Numbered from the stretch's first letter, positions 7,359 through 16,901 are shown. The stretch: 45,198 nucleotides of DNA from JAYVFR01 sp043772945 (GCA_043772945.1 JAYVFR010000005.1:1-45198), one strand, 5' to 3'. Notes: generated by a model from the letters alone, not told the origin. Program-made: numbers and translations.

Positions 7359-8486
7359 CTAATTTCTTTGCCAATTATTTTCACCTGTATTAATTATTAA
7401 ACCCGATAGTTCAAGCAGTGTTAAATTACTAGCTAAATAATTTGTTTCCATCCCTAATTTATCACTCAAACTATCAGTATCGATATGTTCAAAGCCTAAT
7501 AATTCATAAACTCGTTTTTGATCCCCTGAGAGAAAAGTTAAATCAACACTTTCAATCGCTTGATTAATTTTATAAGAGTTTAAATTCATTAAATCTAAAA
7601 TATCTTGAGCTTCACTAATTATACTAGCTCCATTTTTTAGCAATTCTAGATTACCTAAATGATTAGAATCCAAAATATTTGCAGGTGTCGTAGCGACAGT
7701 ATTCCCAAGATCATTAGCAATCCGAGCCGTTATTAAACTTCCAGATTTAGTGGAAGCACTAACCACCCAAGTTAACTTAGAAAGGCAAGCAAGAAGGCGG
7801 TTACGACGTGGAAATGAATAAATTGTAGCTTTAGTTAATGGTGGATATTCTGAGATTACAAGACCATCAGTTTCTAGAATTTTCTGGTACAAATTCCAAT
7901 TACTATTAGGGTAAAAAGATTCTTTATCAAGCCCACTTCCAATTATTCCAATTGTAGGCGTGTTACTGTCTAAGCTAATTTGGTGAGCAAGTGCATCAAT
8001 TCCAAGTGCAAGCCCTGAGACTGTAACTAAATTCTGATTCATCTCTAAAGCAGATTTTAAAATTTTTTTGAGGACTGATTCGCTGTAATGATTTAAATTT
8101 CTAGAGCCGACTATCGTAATTTTAGCAGGGTTTTTAATTAAATCCCAATTGCCCCGATAATAAATTACAGCTGGAGCGTCAATCAGATACTCAAACGATT
8201 TAGGATAATCATCAATTCCGTAAATAGAAGTTAAGATCTCGAATTTTTCTAAAGTTTCTTGAATTTTTCTTAGCTCGCTTTCTATTAAATCGTTAGTCTG
8301 ATTAGGAATTTTTTGCACCCATTTATGTTGGTTTTTAACTTGATTTTTAAATTTATTAAAATTATCTTTGTATGCCTCTTCTAGAGTTTTATAAAACTCT
8401 CTGACAAGTTTAATTCTCTCAACTGTCAAAGTTGACTGTTGGCTTAATAATATCACAAAATATTTTTCTTTTAAATCGTTAGACAT
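7359..8486 (-). CDS. dprA: DNA processing protein DprA
   Basis: Binds incoming single-stranded DNA during natural transformation and loads RecA. The Rossmann-like core is clear: IVGSRN (125-130), SGLALGIDALAH (157-168), GSGLD (183-187), YP (192-193), ISEYPP (211-216), FPRRNRLLACLS (225-236) and ASTKSGSLITARIA (244-257). The N-terminal 90 residues are helical. The C-terminal 60 residues (SGDQKRVYELL onward) fit the winged-helix domain found in many DprA proteins. Length (375 aa) is normal. It implies DNA uptake, important for a host-dependent cell that may scavenge nucleic acids, although no com pilus genes are in this window. Divergent from the 8599 gene. Confidence 0.95.
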   Translation of the reverse strand: MSNDLKEKYFVILLSQQSTLTVERIKLVREFYKTLEEAYKDNFNKFKNQVKNQHKWVQKIPNQTNDLIESELRKIQETLEKFEILTSIYGIDDYPKSFEYLIDAPAVIYYRGNWDLIKNPAKITIVGSRNLNHYSESVLKKILKSALEMNQNLVTVSGLALGIDALAHQISLDSNTPTIGIIGSGLDKESFYPNSNWNLYQKILETDGLVISEYPPLTKATIYSFPRRNRLLACLSKLTWVVSASTKSGSLITARIANDLGNTVATTPANILDSNHLGNLELLKNGASIISEAQDILDLMNLNSYKINQAIESVDLTFLSGDQKRVYELLGFEHIDTDSLSDKLGMETNYLASNLTLLELSGLIINTGENNWQRN

Positions 8487-8510
8487 GTATATTTTAATCC
8501 AAAAACAAAA

Positions 8511-8548
8511 AAAGCTTTTTGACTAGCCTAGAAGGCTTTTGACCAGTC
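8511..8548. repeat. Imperfect direct repeat in the dprA/8599 divergent region
   Basis: GCTTTTTGACTAG and GGCTTTTGACCAG recur about 22 bases apart, with an AGCCT/AGGCT stem between them. The second copy contains the -35 box of the 8599 gene. A shared operator for the two divergent genes is possible. Confidence 0.35.
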
Positions 8549-8567
8549 AATTAAAATAAAATAGACT
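8539..8567 (+). promoter_or_regulatory. Sigma70-like promoter for the 8599 gene
   Basis: TTGACC (8539-8544) and TAGACT (8562-8567) are separated by 17 bases. Transcription would start near 8574, 25 bases before ATG 8599. Confidence 0.55.
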
Positions 8568-8598
8568 ATAAAAAAATTCCTCAATATTCACTACTAAT

Positions 8599-9849
8599 AT
8601 GGCAACTAGCATAGATTTTAATTCATTTTTAAATAATTCCCAAAAATTTCTTCAAACAGATTTAGGAATAATTAACTTGTTCTGGCCACCTTTAGCTGCT
8701 TTAATTTTAGTCCTGATAGCTGATTTATTAATTCAGCAAATATTTGTACCAAATTTATTAAAACTAAAAGTGAATATTGAATTAACCCAAATTCAAAAAT
8801 CTCTTGGAATTCCCTTATTACTAAACCTTTCTAAACTCGTTTTATTTATTACTAGTCTAATCGGTGCAGGTGTTGGTACAAAGCTCGGAATTAATGGGGG
8901 AATAAGCCAAAAAGAAGCTTTTTTTAATTATGGCCTTACGGGATTTATTACAAGCCTTTCAATTCTTTTAATTTATATTATTTACAAAACTCGCAACGTT
9001 GAAACAACTTCAAATCAATACCCAAATACAGTTAGAGATTTGTTTTTTTTGTTTCTTGGTGTAGTAGTTTTAGCAGTTGCAACGGGAGATCGTGATCTAA
9101 ACCTAGTTGATGCCCTTGCAATGATTCTTTATAGTGCTTTTTACATAGTCATAACTCAAAACTGGCAAACAATTTTAGAAAAAATTAATGAGATTTTAAA
9201 AACCAATTGGCAAGCGACACCTGTCTCTCAAATCCACGAGATTCAGATGGAATTATATAAATCCAAAACAGATGAGTTTAATCAAACAAAACTCAATCGA
9301 GAGTTTAACAAATTCTTTGACAAATCTGAATTAATTGGAACAACCAAAACCGTTCTCATTGGCCTAACAACAACTACTTTAGCAATTTTGAGCTACAACT
9401 TTGCGTTTAGAAGTCTCCTATTTTGGTTTGATAATATCAGGAAATATACTCCAAATATAGATTATACAATTTTAGCTGGTCTAATTATAGCCATTCCACT
9501 AGCCTTCAATAATATTAGTTATTACAACTATTTACTAAAAACCAAAAATAATTTAGTGGCTTCATCATTTAGTTTTATACAAGCTTTCTTTGGGGTTTTA
9601 TTTAGTATTAGCCTTGGTGCAACACTTTTAATCCTACAAAATGGAGGCTATAGAATTGCCCTTAGATCGGTAACTCAATACCAAATTTGGTACAGCTTGT
9701 TTATTATTACCCTCACATTAGCTTTATTTGCTTTATCGTTTCAGAATCGTTTAAATATCAAAAACTGGAAATTCATCAGCCTTGGACTCACACTAATAGG
9801 AATTGGGATTATAGTTTTGCAGATTTTATTTTTGAAAGGACTCCGTTAG
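8599..9849 (+). CDS. Polytopic membrane protein, possibly a divergent cation exchanger
   Basis: A 416-residue protein with about ten hydrophobic segments and a cytoplasmic-type charged loop (about 195-245). The order resembles Na+/Ca2+ exchangers of the CaCA superfamily. LFLGVVVLAVATGDRDLNLVDALAMILYSAFYIVI is, in layout, like the helix pair after the first repeat, and the segment about 295-345 (LIIAIPLAFNNISYY then SSFSFIQAFFGVLF) resembles the second alpha-repeat. The acidic GTSxPE residues of true exchangers are missing, so transport activity is doubtful. Function is therefore unassigned. The gene has its own promoter, diverges from dprA, and is followed on the same strand by another polytopic protein. 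Confidence 0.6.
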   Translation: MATSIDFNSFLNNSQKFLQTDLGIINLFWPPLAALILVLIADLLIQQIFVPNLLKLKVNIELTQIQKSLGIPLLLNLSKLVLFITSLIGAGVGTKLGINGGISQKEAFFNYGLTGFITSLSILLIYIIYKTRNVETTSNQYPNTVRDLFFLFLGVVVLAVATGDRDLNLVDALAMILYSAFYIVITQNWQTILEKINEILKTNWQATPVSQIHEIQMELYKSKTDEFNQTKLNREFNKFFDKSELIGTTKTVLIGLTTTTLAILSYNFAFRSLLFWFDNIRKYTPNIDYTILAGLIIAIPLAFNNISYYNYLLKTKNNLVASSFSFIQAFFGVLFSISLGATLLILQNGGYRIALRSVTQYQIWYSLFIITLTLALFALSFQNRLNIKNWKFISLGLTLIGIGIIVLQILFLKGLR

Positions 9850-9920
9850 TAAAACTCTTCTAAAAAATAGTTTCAATACCTTGACGGCAGTTAATTTTTG
9901 TGCTTTGGTTTTGTCTGAAG

Positions 9921-9972
9921 TCTGAGTTTAGCTCAGATTTATTCTTTATTACTCGCCTAAGTTGCGAGGAGG
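9921..9972 (+). promoter_or_regulatory. Structured leader with a hairpin over the Shine-Dalgarno
   Basis: Two hairpins precede the ATG at 9980: TCTGAG/CTCAGA (9921-9937), then CTCGC/GCGAG (9952-9968). The second stem overlaps the first bases of the strong AGGAGG (9967-9972), which is seven bases from the start codon. Pairing could modulate ribosome access. Confidence 0.4.
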
Positions 9973-9979
9973 TTTACAG

Positions 9980-11521
9980 ATGGATCCGATGAAAATTGTC
10001 GAATGGTTAGCCCCGATGCTAACTATTATTCCAGAAAGTGCAAGATTTTTCGTAGCCTGCGGAATTGTAATCGGTATAGCAGTTGCTGTGATTGTAATTG
10101 GACTAAAAATTAAAAACCGAAGTGGTGGTGAAAATTTTAGAAACGATTATGGAGACAATTTTGGAAACAATTTTGGAAACAATTTTACGGCTCAAATACG
10201 AGATCAACAAGCTGGTAATCAGATTGGAATAGGTGCTCCGACCAATCAGTTTGGAACTCAACAAAACTCTAAGCCTCAGTTTGGAACTCAACAAAACTCT
10301 CAGCCTCAGTTTAGAATGGGTCAAGGAGCTTATTCTCAGATCGGCCAATCACCTAGCAACAACCCAGCAGAAGCGATCGCGATGATTGCCTGCGGAATAG
10401 TTCTAGTTTTAATTCTGGGATCTATTTCTCAGCCAATTATATTTACTGGTATTAGTATCCCAAAAACCTCGATAAATATTTTAAAATCTGTGATTGGGCC
10501 GATAACTTTTTTAGCCAAAGGAGCAACTGATAAACAGTGTCTTGGAGTGTTTTTTATTTGCTCGACACTAATTAGTCTTTTTTGCCTTAGTAATGAGGCA
10601 CTTAAGAGAGGTAAAAACCCGTTTCGCTTTGGGGGACCGATTACGATCCTAAGCGTCTCTAGCTTTATCGGATTAGGAATATTAGCTTTGCTCTTTGGGG
10701 GAAAATTATTATCCTTGTTTGGGTCATTCGAGCTTACTAAAGATATCATTAAGACAACCAATGATATCAATTTTTGGACAAACTTAATCCAAGCAAATCC
10801 CCTTACTGTTACAATTCTAGTAATTAGTATGGTAATTATTCCAACCCTTGCTTTTAACAACGGTAAATCGTTAATAGGTTATCTAGTAAGATCATTTATC
10901 GTTGTCTACTTTTCAACGACTACTGCTAACGCTGTCTTTCCAGTAACAAATGTTTTGAAAACTCCGTTTGGACCAATAAATGTTTTACTAGAAATTGTTA
11001 GCAAAACCGGAATTACAAACGAAGTTCGAGCTGGTTTTTTTATCACCGCTCTACTTTTAATTATAGTTAGAGAAACCCTAGAGAATATATCCTTTGATAA
11101 TTTTGTTTACAGCGTAACTCAGATTAAACCAGGTAAAACTCTTTTACTTGCTTTACCAACAGTTTTACTGTTCACCGTTCCCAAAATCTGGTTTGGAGCT
11201 GGAGTTTTTTTTAAAACAACCAATCCAAGCATGGCAATGACAATGCTAGGAAGTCTCCTTGTTATTCTATTACAATACTGTGATAACTTAATTCTAGGAT
11301 TCCAGTCTAGTAATTCAGGGCAGTATGTAATTGCGGGATCTAGAATCTTATTAGCTCCGTTAAATTTATTGATTCTTTGTGTTACCTGGATACCAGTCCT
11401 TGGAGAGCTAGTACTTGCTTGGCGCGAAGACGTCAATTACAAAATTCATGAACGACGTGATGCTGCCTTCCAAAGAATTGCAAATAAACGCACTAGCAAA
11501 GCTTTAGTTAGAAGAGATTAG
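9980..11521 (+). CDS. Polytopic membrane protein with Asn/Gln-rich repeats
   Basis: I chose ATG 9980 (513 aa) over the upstream TTG 9962 because AGGAGG lies at ideal distance from it. After an N-terminal hydrophobic helix (about 17-42), a soluble stretch (about 47-120) is rich in Asn, Gln, Gly and Phe, with NNFG-type and QFGTQQNS repeats. About eight to ten membrane helices follow, ending in a basic tail (RRDAAFQRIANKR). The protein is not recognised. The layout (one N-terminal helix, low-complexity spacer, membrane bundle) suggests a membrane-channel or scaffold component. It lies back to back with the type IV secretion-like block that converges on it and could belong to it. A strong terminator follows. 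Confidence 0.65.
   Translation: MDPMKIVEWLAPMLTIIPESARFFVACGIVIGIAVAVIVIGLKIKNRSGGENFRNDYGDNFGNNFGNNFTAQIRDQQAGNQIGIGAPTNQFGTQQNSKPQFGTQQNSQPQFRMGQGAYSQIGQSPSNNPAEAIAMIACGIVLVLILGSISQPIIFTGISIPKTSINILKSVIGPITFLAKGATDKQCLGVFFICSTLISLFCLSNEALKRGKNPFRFGGPITILSVSSFIGLGILALLFGGKLLSLFGSFELTKDIIKTTNDINFWTNLIQANPLTVTILVISMVIIPTLAFNNGKSLIGYLVRSFIVVYFSTTTANAVFPVTNVLKTPFGPINVLLEIVSKTGITNEVRAGFFITALLLIIVRETLENISFDNFVYSVTQIKPGKTLLLALPTVLLFTVPKIWFGAGVFFKTTNPSMAMTMLGSLLVILLQYCDNLILGFQSSNSGQYVIAGSRILLAPLNLLILCVTWIPVLGELVLAWREDVNYKIHERRDAAFQRIANKRTSKALVRRD
10151..10186 (+). repeat. Three tandem 12-bp repeats within the 9980 gene
   Basis: Three consecutive copies of GGAAACAATTTT (the first with GGAGAC) encode repeated (G/D)NNF units. 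The unit keeps the reading frame, so copy-number change would lengthen or shorten the spacer without disrupting the protein. Confidence 0.9.
10247..10312 (+). repeat. About 2.2 tandem copies of a 30-bp repeat
   Basis: Copies 10247-10276 and 10277-10306 differ at one base (AAGCCT/CAGCCT), and a partial third begins at 10307. Each encodes a QFGTQQNSxP unit in the low-complexity spacer of the 9980 protein. Confidence 0.92.
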
Positions 11522-11565
11522 CAATTGTTATTGCTCTTCATTAGTTTTTCGATCTAAAACCCTAA

Positions 11566-11611
11566 AACCCCCAAAATTCTATTTTTTGTAGAAATGGGGG
11601 TTATTTTTTTT
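11566..11611. terminator. Strong terminator between the convergent 9980 and 11630 genes
   Basis: AACCCCCA (11566-11573) pairs with TGGGGGTT (11595-11602), with an inner TTCTA/TAGAA extension and a T run on the plus strand. It ends the 9980 message. The minus-strand copy has only short A/T tracts, so it may also slow transcription from the other side. Confidence 0.85.
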
Positions 11612-11629
11612 AGATTGTAAATTAAAGAC

Positions 11630-14600
11630 TTAATATTTTTTTTCTAAATCACTTAATCCCTTATACAATAAATCAATAGCTCGACTTAAGTAAACAATCT
11701 GCTGATTTTCAGATTCGTTATCCTTAACCGCCATGTAATAACTATCTAATTGTACACTAGCTGAGTGAGCGGTATCTTGAAACTCGGAATCACCCGAATC
11801 AATCATTAAGTTAAGTAATACTTGTAAATTCTCTAAAAGTGGTTGAAGCTTCTTGGCTTGTATCGCGTCTTCATAAGTTTGGTCAGAATTTATCACTGCT
11901 TTGATATCTTGATTTAAATCATGAAAACCCTCGTATTCAACCCCATCAACGTTTAAAGTATTATCAAAATAACTTTTAGCTTCAGCTGACAACCTACCTA
12001 ATCTCTGATCACTAGTTTCTTGAGTATCTTCATTTGATTCATAAACAGTAAGGGCACTAATATCAATTACACTCTCATTTACATGAGTTGCTGTTGAATC
12101 ACTAACGTTGTTTTTGTTAAAATCGTTAAGGTAATTAAAGACTGTATCAACTTGCTCACTAGCCTCCTCATTGCTAATATCTTCTACCTTAATAGCACCT
12201 TCATCTTTAAAATTTGAATAAAACTGTCCATCACTACTACAACCCAACTGTTTACCAGTATCAAAAGCATTGTTAGGATCTTGGAAACTAAGAAACCAAC
12301 CTAAATCTCTTATTTCCAACTTTAAACGTATTTTTTTTCCACCATCAATATCAAGAACAAGTTCATTACTATCATTACCTAATCCCAGTTTTTTCATATT
12401 TTTTATGATACGGTTTTGTAGACTAGATTGAAATACTTCAGAATTTGGTATTTCACTTGCTTTTGATGTAGTATCTACAACTTCAGTTTCTGCTACTTTA
12501 GGGATTATTGGTTGTATTGTTTGTGAATTTTGATTTTTTAATATAGGTTTTTCAGGTTTTAAAGTCTCTGAAATTGTTTCAGAAGGGTTTAATTCATCAT
12601 ATAAATTTTGAATATAATCTTCATCCAAAGATTTACTATAACCAGATAATCTTGATAAATAATTGTACCGATCATTATACTCTTGATAAGCTTCAATTTC
12701 ATCGCGTACAAATTTAAAGTTTTGATCTGTATCAATTAATTCTAAAATATAAGCAAGATTATCTAATAAATCATTATCCTTAACATAATTTTTCTCTTTT
12801 TTACTACCCTCGTCAGAAGCTAACAACTCAAATTTATAATTTTCAAATAAGTTTTTAATAGCTTTCTTTCTGTTAGCTGGATTATTATTTATTTCTGATA
12901 GTACTTTATCTAAATCAGTCACAAAACTTTTATAATCATTTTTTGTTAGCAATCTAATCTGCTCATCAGTCAAAGAATAACTAGGATACCAATCATCTAT
13001 AGTTTTTCCTGGTGCAATTTTTTCTCGTGTTTTAGAGTCTAAAATATCATCTTTTATATTTAAAGATTGATTTTGTATTGTTGACTCTTTTAGAATAACC
13101 TCACCATCTATAATTTCGCCTAAATCATCGGTTTCAAGAACATCAGATCTGCCCTTAGTTTCATCGTCAGGGACAAAAGTATCTTCAATTGTTACTTCTG
13201 GCTCTATAGAAGATGAGGTTGCCTCAACAACTTCAGGAGCTACCTCCAACCCAATTCCTACTAACTGTTTTAGTTGATTAAACTGATCTAAATTATTTGC
13301 AACTAAATTTGAATAGTCAGGATTTTTTTCAATTTCTGCTAAAAGCTCCGCTAAATCAGCTTTTTGAGGATCTGGCATATAACTGTCTTTTAGAAATGAA
13401 ATAAGTTTTTCATCTTTTAGAAGCTGATCCACCGCATCGCTATCTTTTGACCCTGCTTTTAATAAATCATTTAGTAAATTTAATTGAACACGTTTGTCTT
13501 GGGTCACCTTGGTCTCAACAGTAGAAATTGACGGTTCTATAACTGTTGGAGGTCTGTTGGAATCATTACTAGTAATTTGAGGAACAATTATAGGAGTTTC
13601 AACCTCAGGCACAACAACAAAAGGAACTTCTGTAATTTGTGGCTCTGGTATTAAAACAGGGGTTTCTGGCGTAAAAATCGGAGCAGATGGAACTTGGGGT
13701 AAATTAATTTTGGTTTGCAAATCCGCTAACAATCTCTGTAACTCCTCTGCAACAGGTTTTATTTGATTAGAGTTAGCATTCCAAGTTAACGAATCGAATT
13801 GAGTTTTAATACTATTATAGACTGGTTGCAGTTTAGCTAAGTGAAGATTCTCTGCAATTTTATCACCTCCAGCTTGTAAACTAGAAATTATATTTTTTAA
13901 CTTATTAAGAGTTACTAGATCTGGAGTATCGCCAAAATTTTTACTTTGGAGTTCTCTTACTAAATTAGACACTCCAAAAGCTCCACCTTTTTCACCGACA
14001 TCCAGTAAGTATCTATTTATTTCAACGTTTAACTTTTGGTTATTTTGGGTTTCTTGAGATTCCTCCTCTGGATTACCAGTATGCAAACTTTCAGTAACTG
14101 TTATATTAGCTCCATTACCAGCAAATATTTGATCAGGTGGTGACATCACCTCGCGACTTTGCTTAACTTTTAAACCCTCAAGGATCTCCACGAAATTGGT
14201 GATGAAGTTTTGGTATTTTTCAGGGTCTTCTTGTTTGTTAAATTTATAATATTTGAGGAGTAAATAAATATCATTGTTAGACCACTTCTCTAAGCTTTCT
14301 TCAATCATGGTCATTAATACGGGTTTACAAAGAGCATTAAAGATTCCATCAGCTTTCTTTGTCATAACCGCTGACTGAATTAAAGTTGAATCATCAGCAC
14401 CTTTGAGCCTTTCGAAGTCAGCTAAAAATCCATCAAACTTTTCTTGAGCCAACTCAGGAGATTGTTTTGGACCTTCAACTACTTGAAACTTTGCACCTTC
14501 TAACTCAAATTTGTCACCTGAGCGAGGAAGTGGTTCTAGATCGCTTTCTGGAATTGGAACATCTTTAGCTTCAACACCTTTACGATTATTTACTGCTTCA

Positions 14601-15943
14601 ACAAACCAGGAAATAACTTCTTGATTAGAAATTGCATCTGTTTGAACTAAATTCTCAAATCTTTTCAGAGCAGAATATAAGTCTGCCTTAGTGGGTAATT
14701 GACTAACAATCTCTTTTAATTCCTCTTGTGTAATTTGACTATCACTTAGCCTGGACAACTTGTTGTCTAAACTGTCTTGATCTAAATAAGTTAAATTCTG
14801 AGTTCCGAAATCTGAATCATCTTCGATTTGGGCTAACTCTAAAACTCCTTGCCCTCCCTTAGCGCCAGCTCCTAGCATTAGCTCATTTAGTGTTTTTAAA
14901 TTCTCTGTTTTGATCCTGGCAAGTTCAGCCAGTTCCTCTGGTGTTAGAGGTTTAAGCTCGACAGCTTGAGGTATAGATCTGGGTCTATCAGCATTATTTT
15001 TTTCTCTTCCCCTTAAATCATCTGAGCTGTAATCGGGATTGTTGCTCACGATTCCCTGCCAACTTGCGACTACACTACGAACCGTAATTTCTTGCGATAA
15101 TCCTGCGCTACTTGCTTTATCCCTGTTAATTTTTGAGCCACCTGCTCGGTTTATCAAGTGTCCGTATTTACGACCTCGTTCTAAAGCTTCAACATGCTCA
15201 TCCTCAGTAAACTTGGAACTTCTAGCTTCAAGTATAGCACCGCCATTGTTAACGTATTTATCTAAAGCTCCCATTAATAATTTAGATGCAATATCACGAC
15301 TACTCATTCTATTTCCGCCTTGATAGTCAACACCATTTCTACTTGCAAATTCAGCATTGACCTCTCTGGTTGCTTGAATAATAGCTTCTTTCATTTGGTT
15401 AGGAATCCAATCAATACGAAGCTGAAAGCATATTTCTTCTAGATTTTTAAGCGATAGAGTATCTAAAGGAATCTCACTTTTATTGTCTAAATTATTTGTG
15501 TTTAGTAAGCCAAGCGCTGACAAAATACTTTGGCGACCATTTTCAGAAATCGAAGTTTCAACTTTTTCTGCTTTTGAGAGATAACTTACGCCATCACCAT
15601 TTCTAAAAGCCTTTTCTCCTGGGAGAGCTTTAGTAAGATCCTTTGCAACATCCCACATCTCACCTACAACTTTTGGTATCTCCTGCCCCCAACCTCGACG
15701 AGTTAAATCAGTAGCTTTGCCGACTTTATATGCCCTAGTAAGAGCCTCCTTACCATTGGCAAATTTCTCAGGCAATCTCCTGCTAATATATTCAATTTTT
15801 CCACCAACTTGGTTACCAAATCTTTCAAGTTTTGGACCTACTTTAGCACTTAGTTCTTCGCCTCTTGCAGTTATTCTCTCTGGTAGTGACGGTTTTTTTA
15901 GGTCAGGCCTGTTTTTTAAAAAATTTGTTTCTAAATTATACAT
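11630..15943 (-). CDS. Very large acidic protein of unknown function, 1437 aa
   Basis: Not recognised. No signal peptide or membrane helix is evident, so it is probably cytoplasmic or exported by an unknown route. The first 120 residues are basic, with amphipathic helices. The remainder is acidic and helical, interrupted by Pro/Val/Thr-rich linkers (about 760-800) and several low-complexity stretches. Three segments begin similarly (L-x-L-L/M-x-x-G-x-K-x followed by a V-x-x-L helix) near residues 350, 643 and 820, suggesting degenerate internal repeats. It is the last gene of the minus-strand block that includes the VirB6/TrbL-like protein. That position suggests a structural or effector partner of the membrane complex (inference). 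Confidence 0.7.
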   Translation of the reverse strand: MYNLETNFLKNRPDLKKPSLPERITARGEELSAKVGPKLERFGNQVGGKIEYISRRLPEKFANGKEALTRAYKVGKATDLTRRGWGQEIPKVVGEMWDVAKDLTKALPGEKAFRNGDGVSYLSKAEKVETSISENGRQSILSALGLLNTNNLDNKSEIPLDTLSLKNLEEICFQLRIDWIPNQMKEAIIQATREVNAEFASRNGVDYQGGNRMSSRDIASKLLMGALDKYVNNGGAILEARSSKFTEDEHVEALERGRKYGHLINRAGGSKINRDKASSAGLSQEITVRSVVASWQGIVSNNPDYSSDDLRGREKNNADRPRSIPQAVELKPLTPEELAELARIKTENLKTLNELMLGAGAKGGQGVLELAQIEDDSDFGTQNLTYLDQDSLDNKLSRLSDSQITQEELKEIVSQLPTKADLYSALKRFENLVQTDAISNQEVISWFVEAVNNRKGVEAKDVPIPESDLEPLPRSGDKFELEGAKFQVVEGPKQSPELAQEKFDGFLADFERLKGADDSTLIQSAVMTKKADGIFNALCKPVLMTMIEESLEKWSNNDIYLLLKYYKFNKQEDPEKYQNFITNFVEILEGLKVKQSREVMSPPDQIFAGNGANITVTESLHTGNPEEESQETQNNQKLNVEINRYLLDVGEKGGAFGVSNLVRELQSKNFGDTPDLVTLNKLKNIISSLQAGGDKIAENLHLAKLQPVYNSIKTQFDSLTWNANSNQIKPVAEELQRLLADLQTKINLPQVPSAPIFTPETPVLIPEPQITEVPFVVVPEVETPIIVPQITSNDSNRPPTVIEPSISTVETKVTQDKRVQLNLLNDLLKAGSKDSDAVDQLLKDEKLISFLKDSYMPDPQKADLAELLAEIEKNPDYSNLVANNLDQFNQLKQLVGIGLEVAPEVVEATSSSIEPEVTIEDTFVPDDETKGRSDVLETDDLGEIIDGEVILKESTIQNQSLNIKDDILDSKTREKIAPGKTIDDWYPSYSLTDEQIRLLTKNDYKSFVTDLDKVLSEINNNPANRKKAIKNLFENYKFELLASDEGSKKEKNYVKDNDLLDNLAYILELIDTDQNFKFVRDEIEAYQEYNDRYNYLSRLSGYSKSLDEDYIQNLYDELNPSETISETLKPEKPILKNQNSQTIQPIIPKVAETEVVDTTSKASEIPNSEVFQSSLQNRIIKNMKKLGLGNDSNELVLDIDGGKKIRLKLEIRDLGWFLSFQDPNNAFDTGKQLGCSSDGQFYSNFKDEGAIKVEDISNEEASEQVDTVFNYLNDFNKNNVSDSTATHVNESVIDISALTVYESNEDTQETSDQRLGRLSAEAKSYFDNTLNVDGVEYEGFHDLNQDIKAVINSDQTYEDAIQAKKLQPLLENLQVLLNLMIDSGDSEFQDTAHSASVQLDSYYMAVKDNESENQQIVYLSRAIDLLYKGLSDLEKKY

Positions 15944-15950
15944 ATTTTGT

Positions 15951-15981
15951 TTGTTATAATAAAAGTGTTAAAAAATTATTG
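15951..15981 (-). promoter_or_regulatory. Upstream element shared with the 22198 gene (copy 1)
   Basis: A stretch of about 30 bases before the 1437-aa gene reads (plus strand) TTGTTA, an A/T filler, AAAGTGTTAAAAA and TATTG. A near-identical arrangement lies before the 22198 gene at 23064-23092. Both sit 8 to 20 bases from the start codon. It could be a promoter or operator. Confidence 0.45.
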
Positions 15982-16031
15982 ATTAGATTTAAGTCCCCTT
16001 AATCATATCACAAATTAGGACTATTTGCAAT

Positions 16032-16901
16032 CTATTGATAATCGCTGTAATCTGAGCTTGTTAAATCCGTTGTAGAGGTACTTTTTAATGGTACTTTAGG
16101 AGAAGTTTGGATATTTTGGACTGGAATAATCGGTCTGTTTAATCCTGGAATGTTACTGTAAGCCTTAGTATTCTTTTGGCGTAATTCATCAACTACATTA
16201 GTTTGATTATTCATCATCTCCTTGAGCCTCTCCCTGGTGATTGGGGTGTTACTACGAACATTGTTAGGATTATTTGTATTTGATATTTCTACATCAACAT
16301 CTTCTACTACAACAGCTCCTTTATCAAGGTAGCGACTAGTTGCAGTTTGCGCTAAGTAAGCAACTTGCTCTGGTGTCATTTTAGTGATATCCGTACCTGT
16401 AATATCAATCTCACCCTCAAGCAAATTCTGCAATTCCTCAGTCAGCTCCTCTCCTGTGGCCATGTAATAAAGAGCTTTTAACTTCTCATCATCATTAAGC
16501 TCATCCAGAACATTATCTATTGTATCAGCCTCATCATCATAACCCACTAAATCAAGCACCACACCTTTAATTTCAGCTTTTTCTTTTAAAATTTGATAAA
16601 CTTGATTATTAGTTTGGGCTTTTTGATTAAAAGGTAATTTATTGTAGTCTTTAACAAAATTAATCAAGAAAAATTCAGTCAAGAGTCCAGCATTTAGACC
16701 ATCTCGCAAGATCGAAAAAAGCTCTAAGTATATATCAATGTTTACTTTCTCAGCAATAGTTGCAGTAGCGTAGTTATTAACTTGAAACGGGATAAACATT
16801 CCGATCCTTGCATAATCTAAAATGTCATAAATTGTTGCTTTCTGGAATTCAGAGTTTTGATCTGAAACGTAAGATTGTGGGTTGTATTGAAAAGTTGTCA
16901 T
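16032..16901 (-). CDS. Protein of unknown function, 289 aa
   Basis: Not recognised. The first 185 residues are helical and acidic without membrane segments. The last 80 residues are rich in Asn, Thr, Pro and Ser and probably disordered. It starts 25 bases after the stop of the VirB6/TrbL-like gene and is followed by the 1437-residue protein, so all three are likely translated from one message. The sequence before its ATG is AT-only (TATAATATATA), compatible with a weak internal promoter. It may be a cytosolic adaptor of the same apparatus; this rests only on position. Confidence 0.65.
   Translation of the reverse strand: MTTFQYNPQSYVSDQNSEFQKATIYDILDYARIGMFIPFQVNNYATATIAEKVNIDIYLELFSILRDGLNAGLLTEFFLINFVKDYNKLPFNQKAQTNNQVYQILKEKAEIKGVVLDLVGYDDEADTIDNVLDELNDDEKLKALYYMATGEELTEELQNLLEGEIDITGTDITKMTPEQVAYLAQTATSRYLDKGAVVVEDVDVEISNTNNPNNVRSNTPITRERLKEMMNNQTNVVDELRQKNTKAYSNIPGLNRPIIPVQNIQTSPKVPLKSTSTTDLTSSDYSDYQ

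Noticed and set aside
10429..10860. 143-codon antisense frame within the 9980 membrane-protein gene
   Set aside because: The opposite strand has the strong Shine-Dalgarno, membrane helices and terminator; the antisense frame has none.
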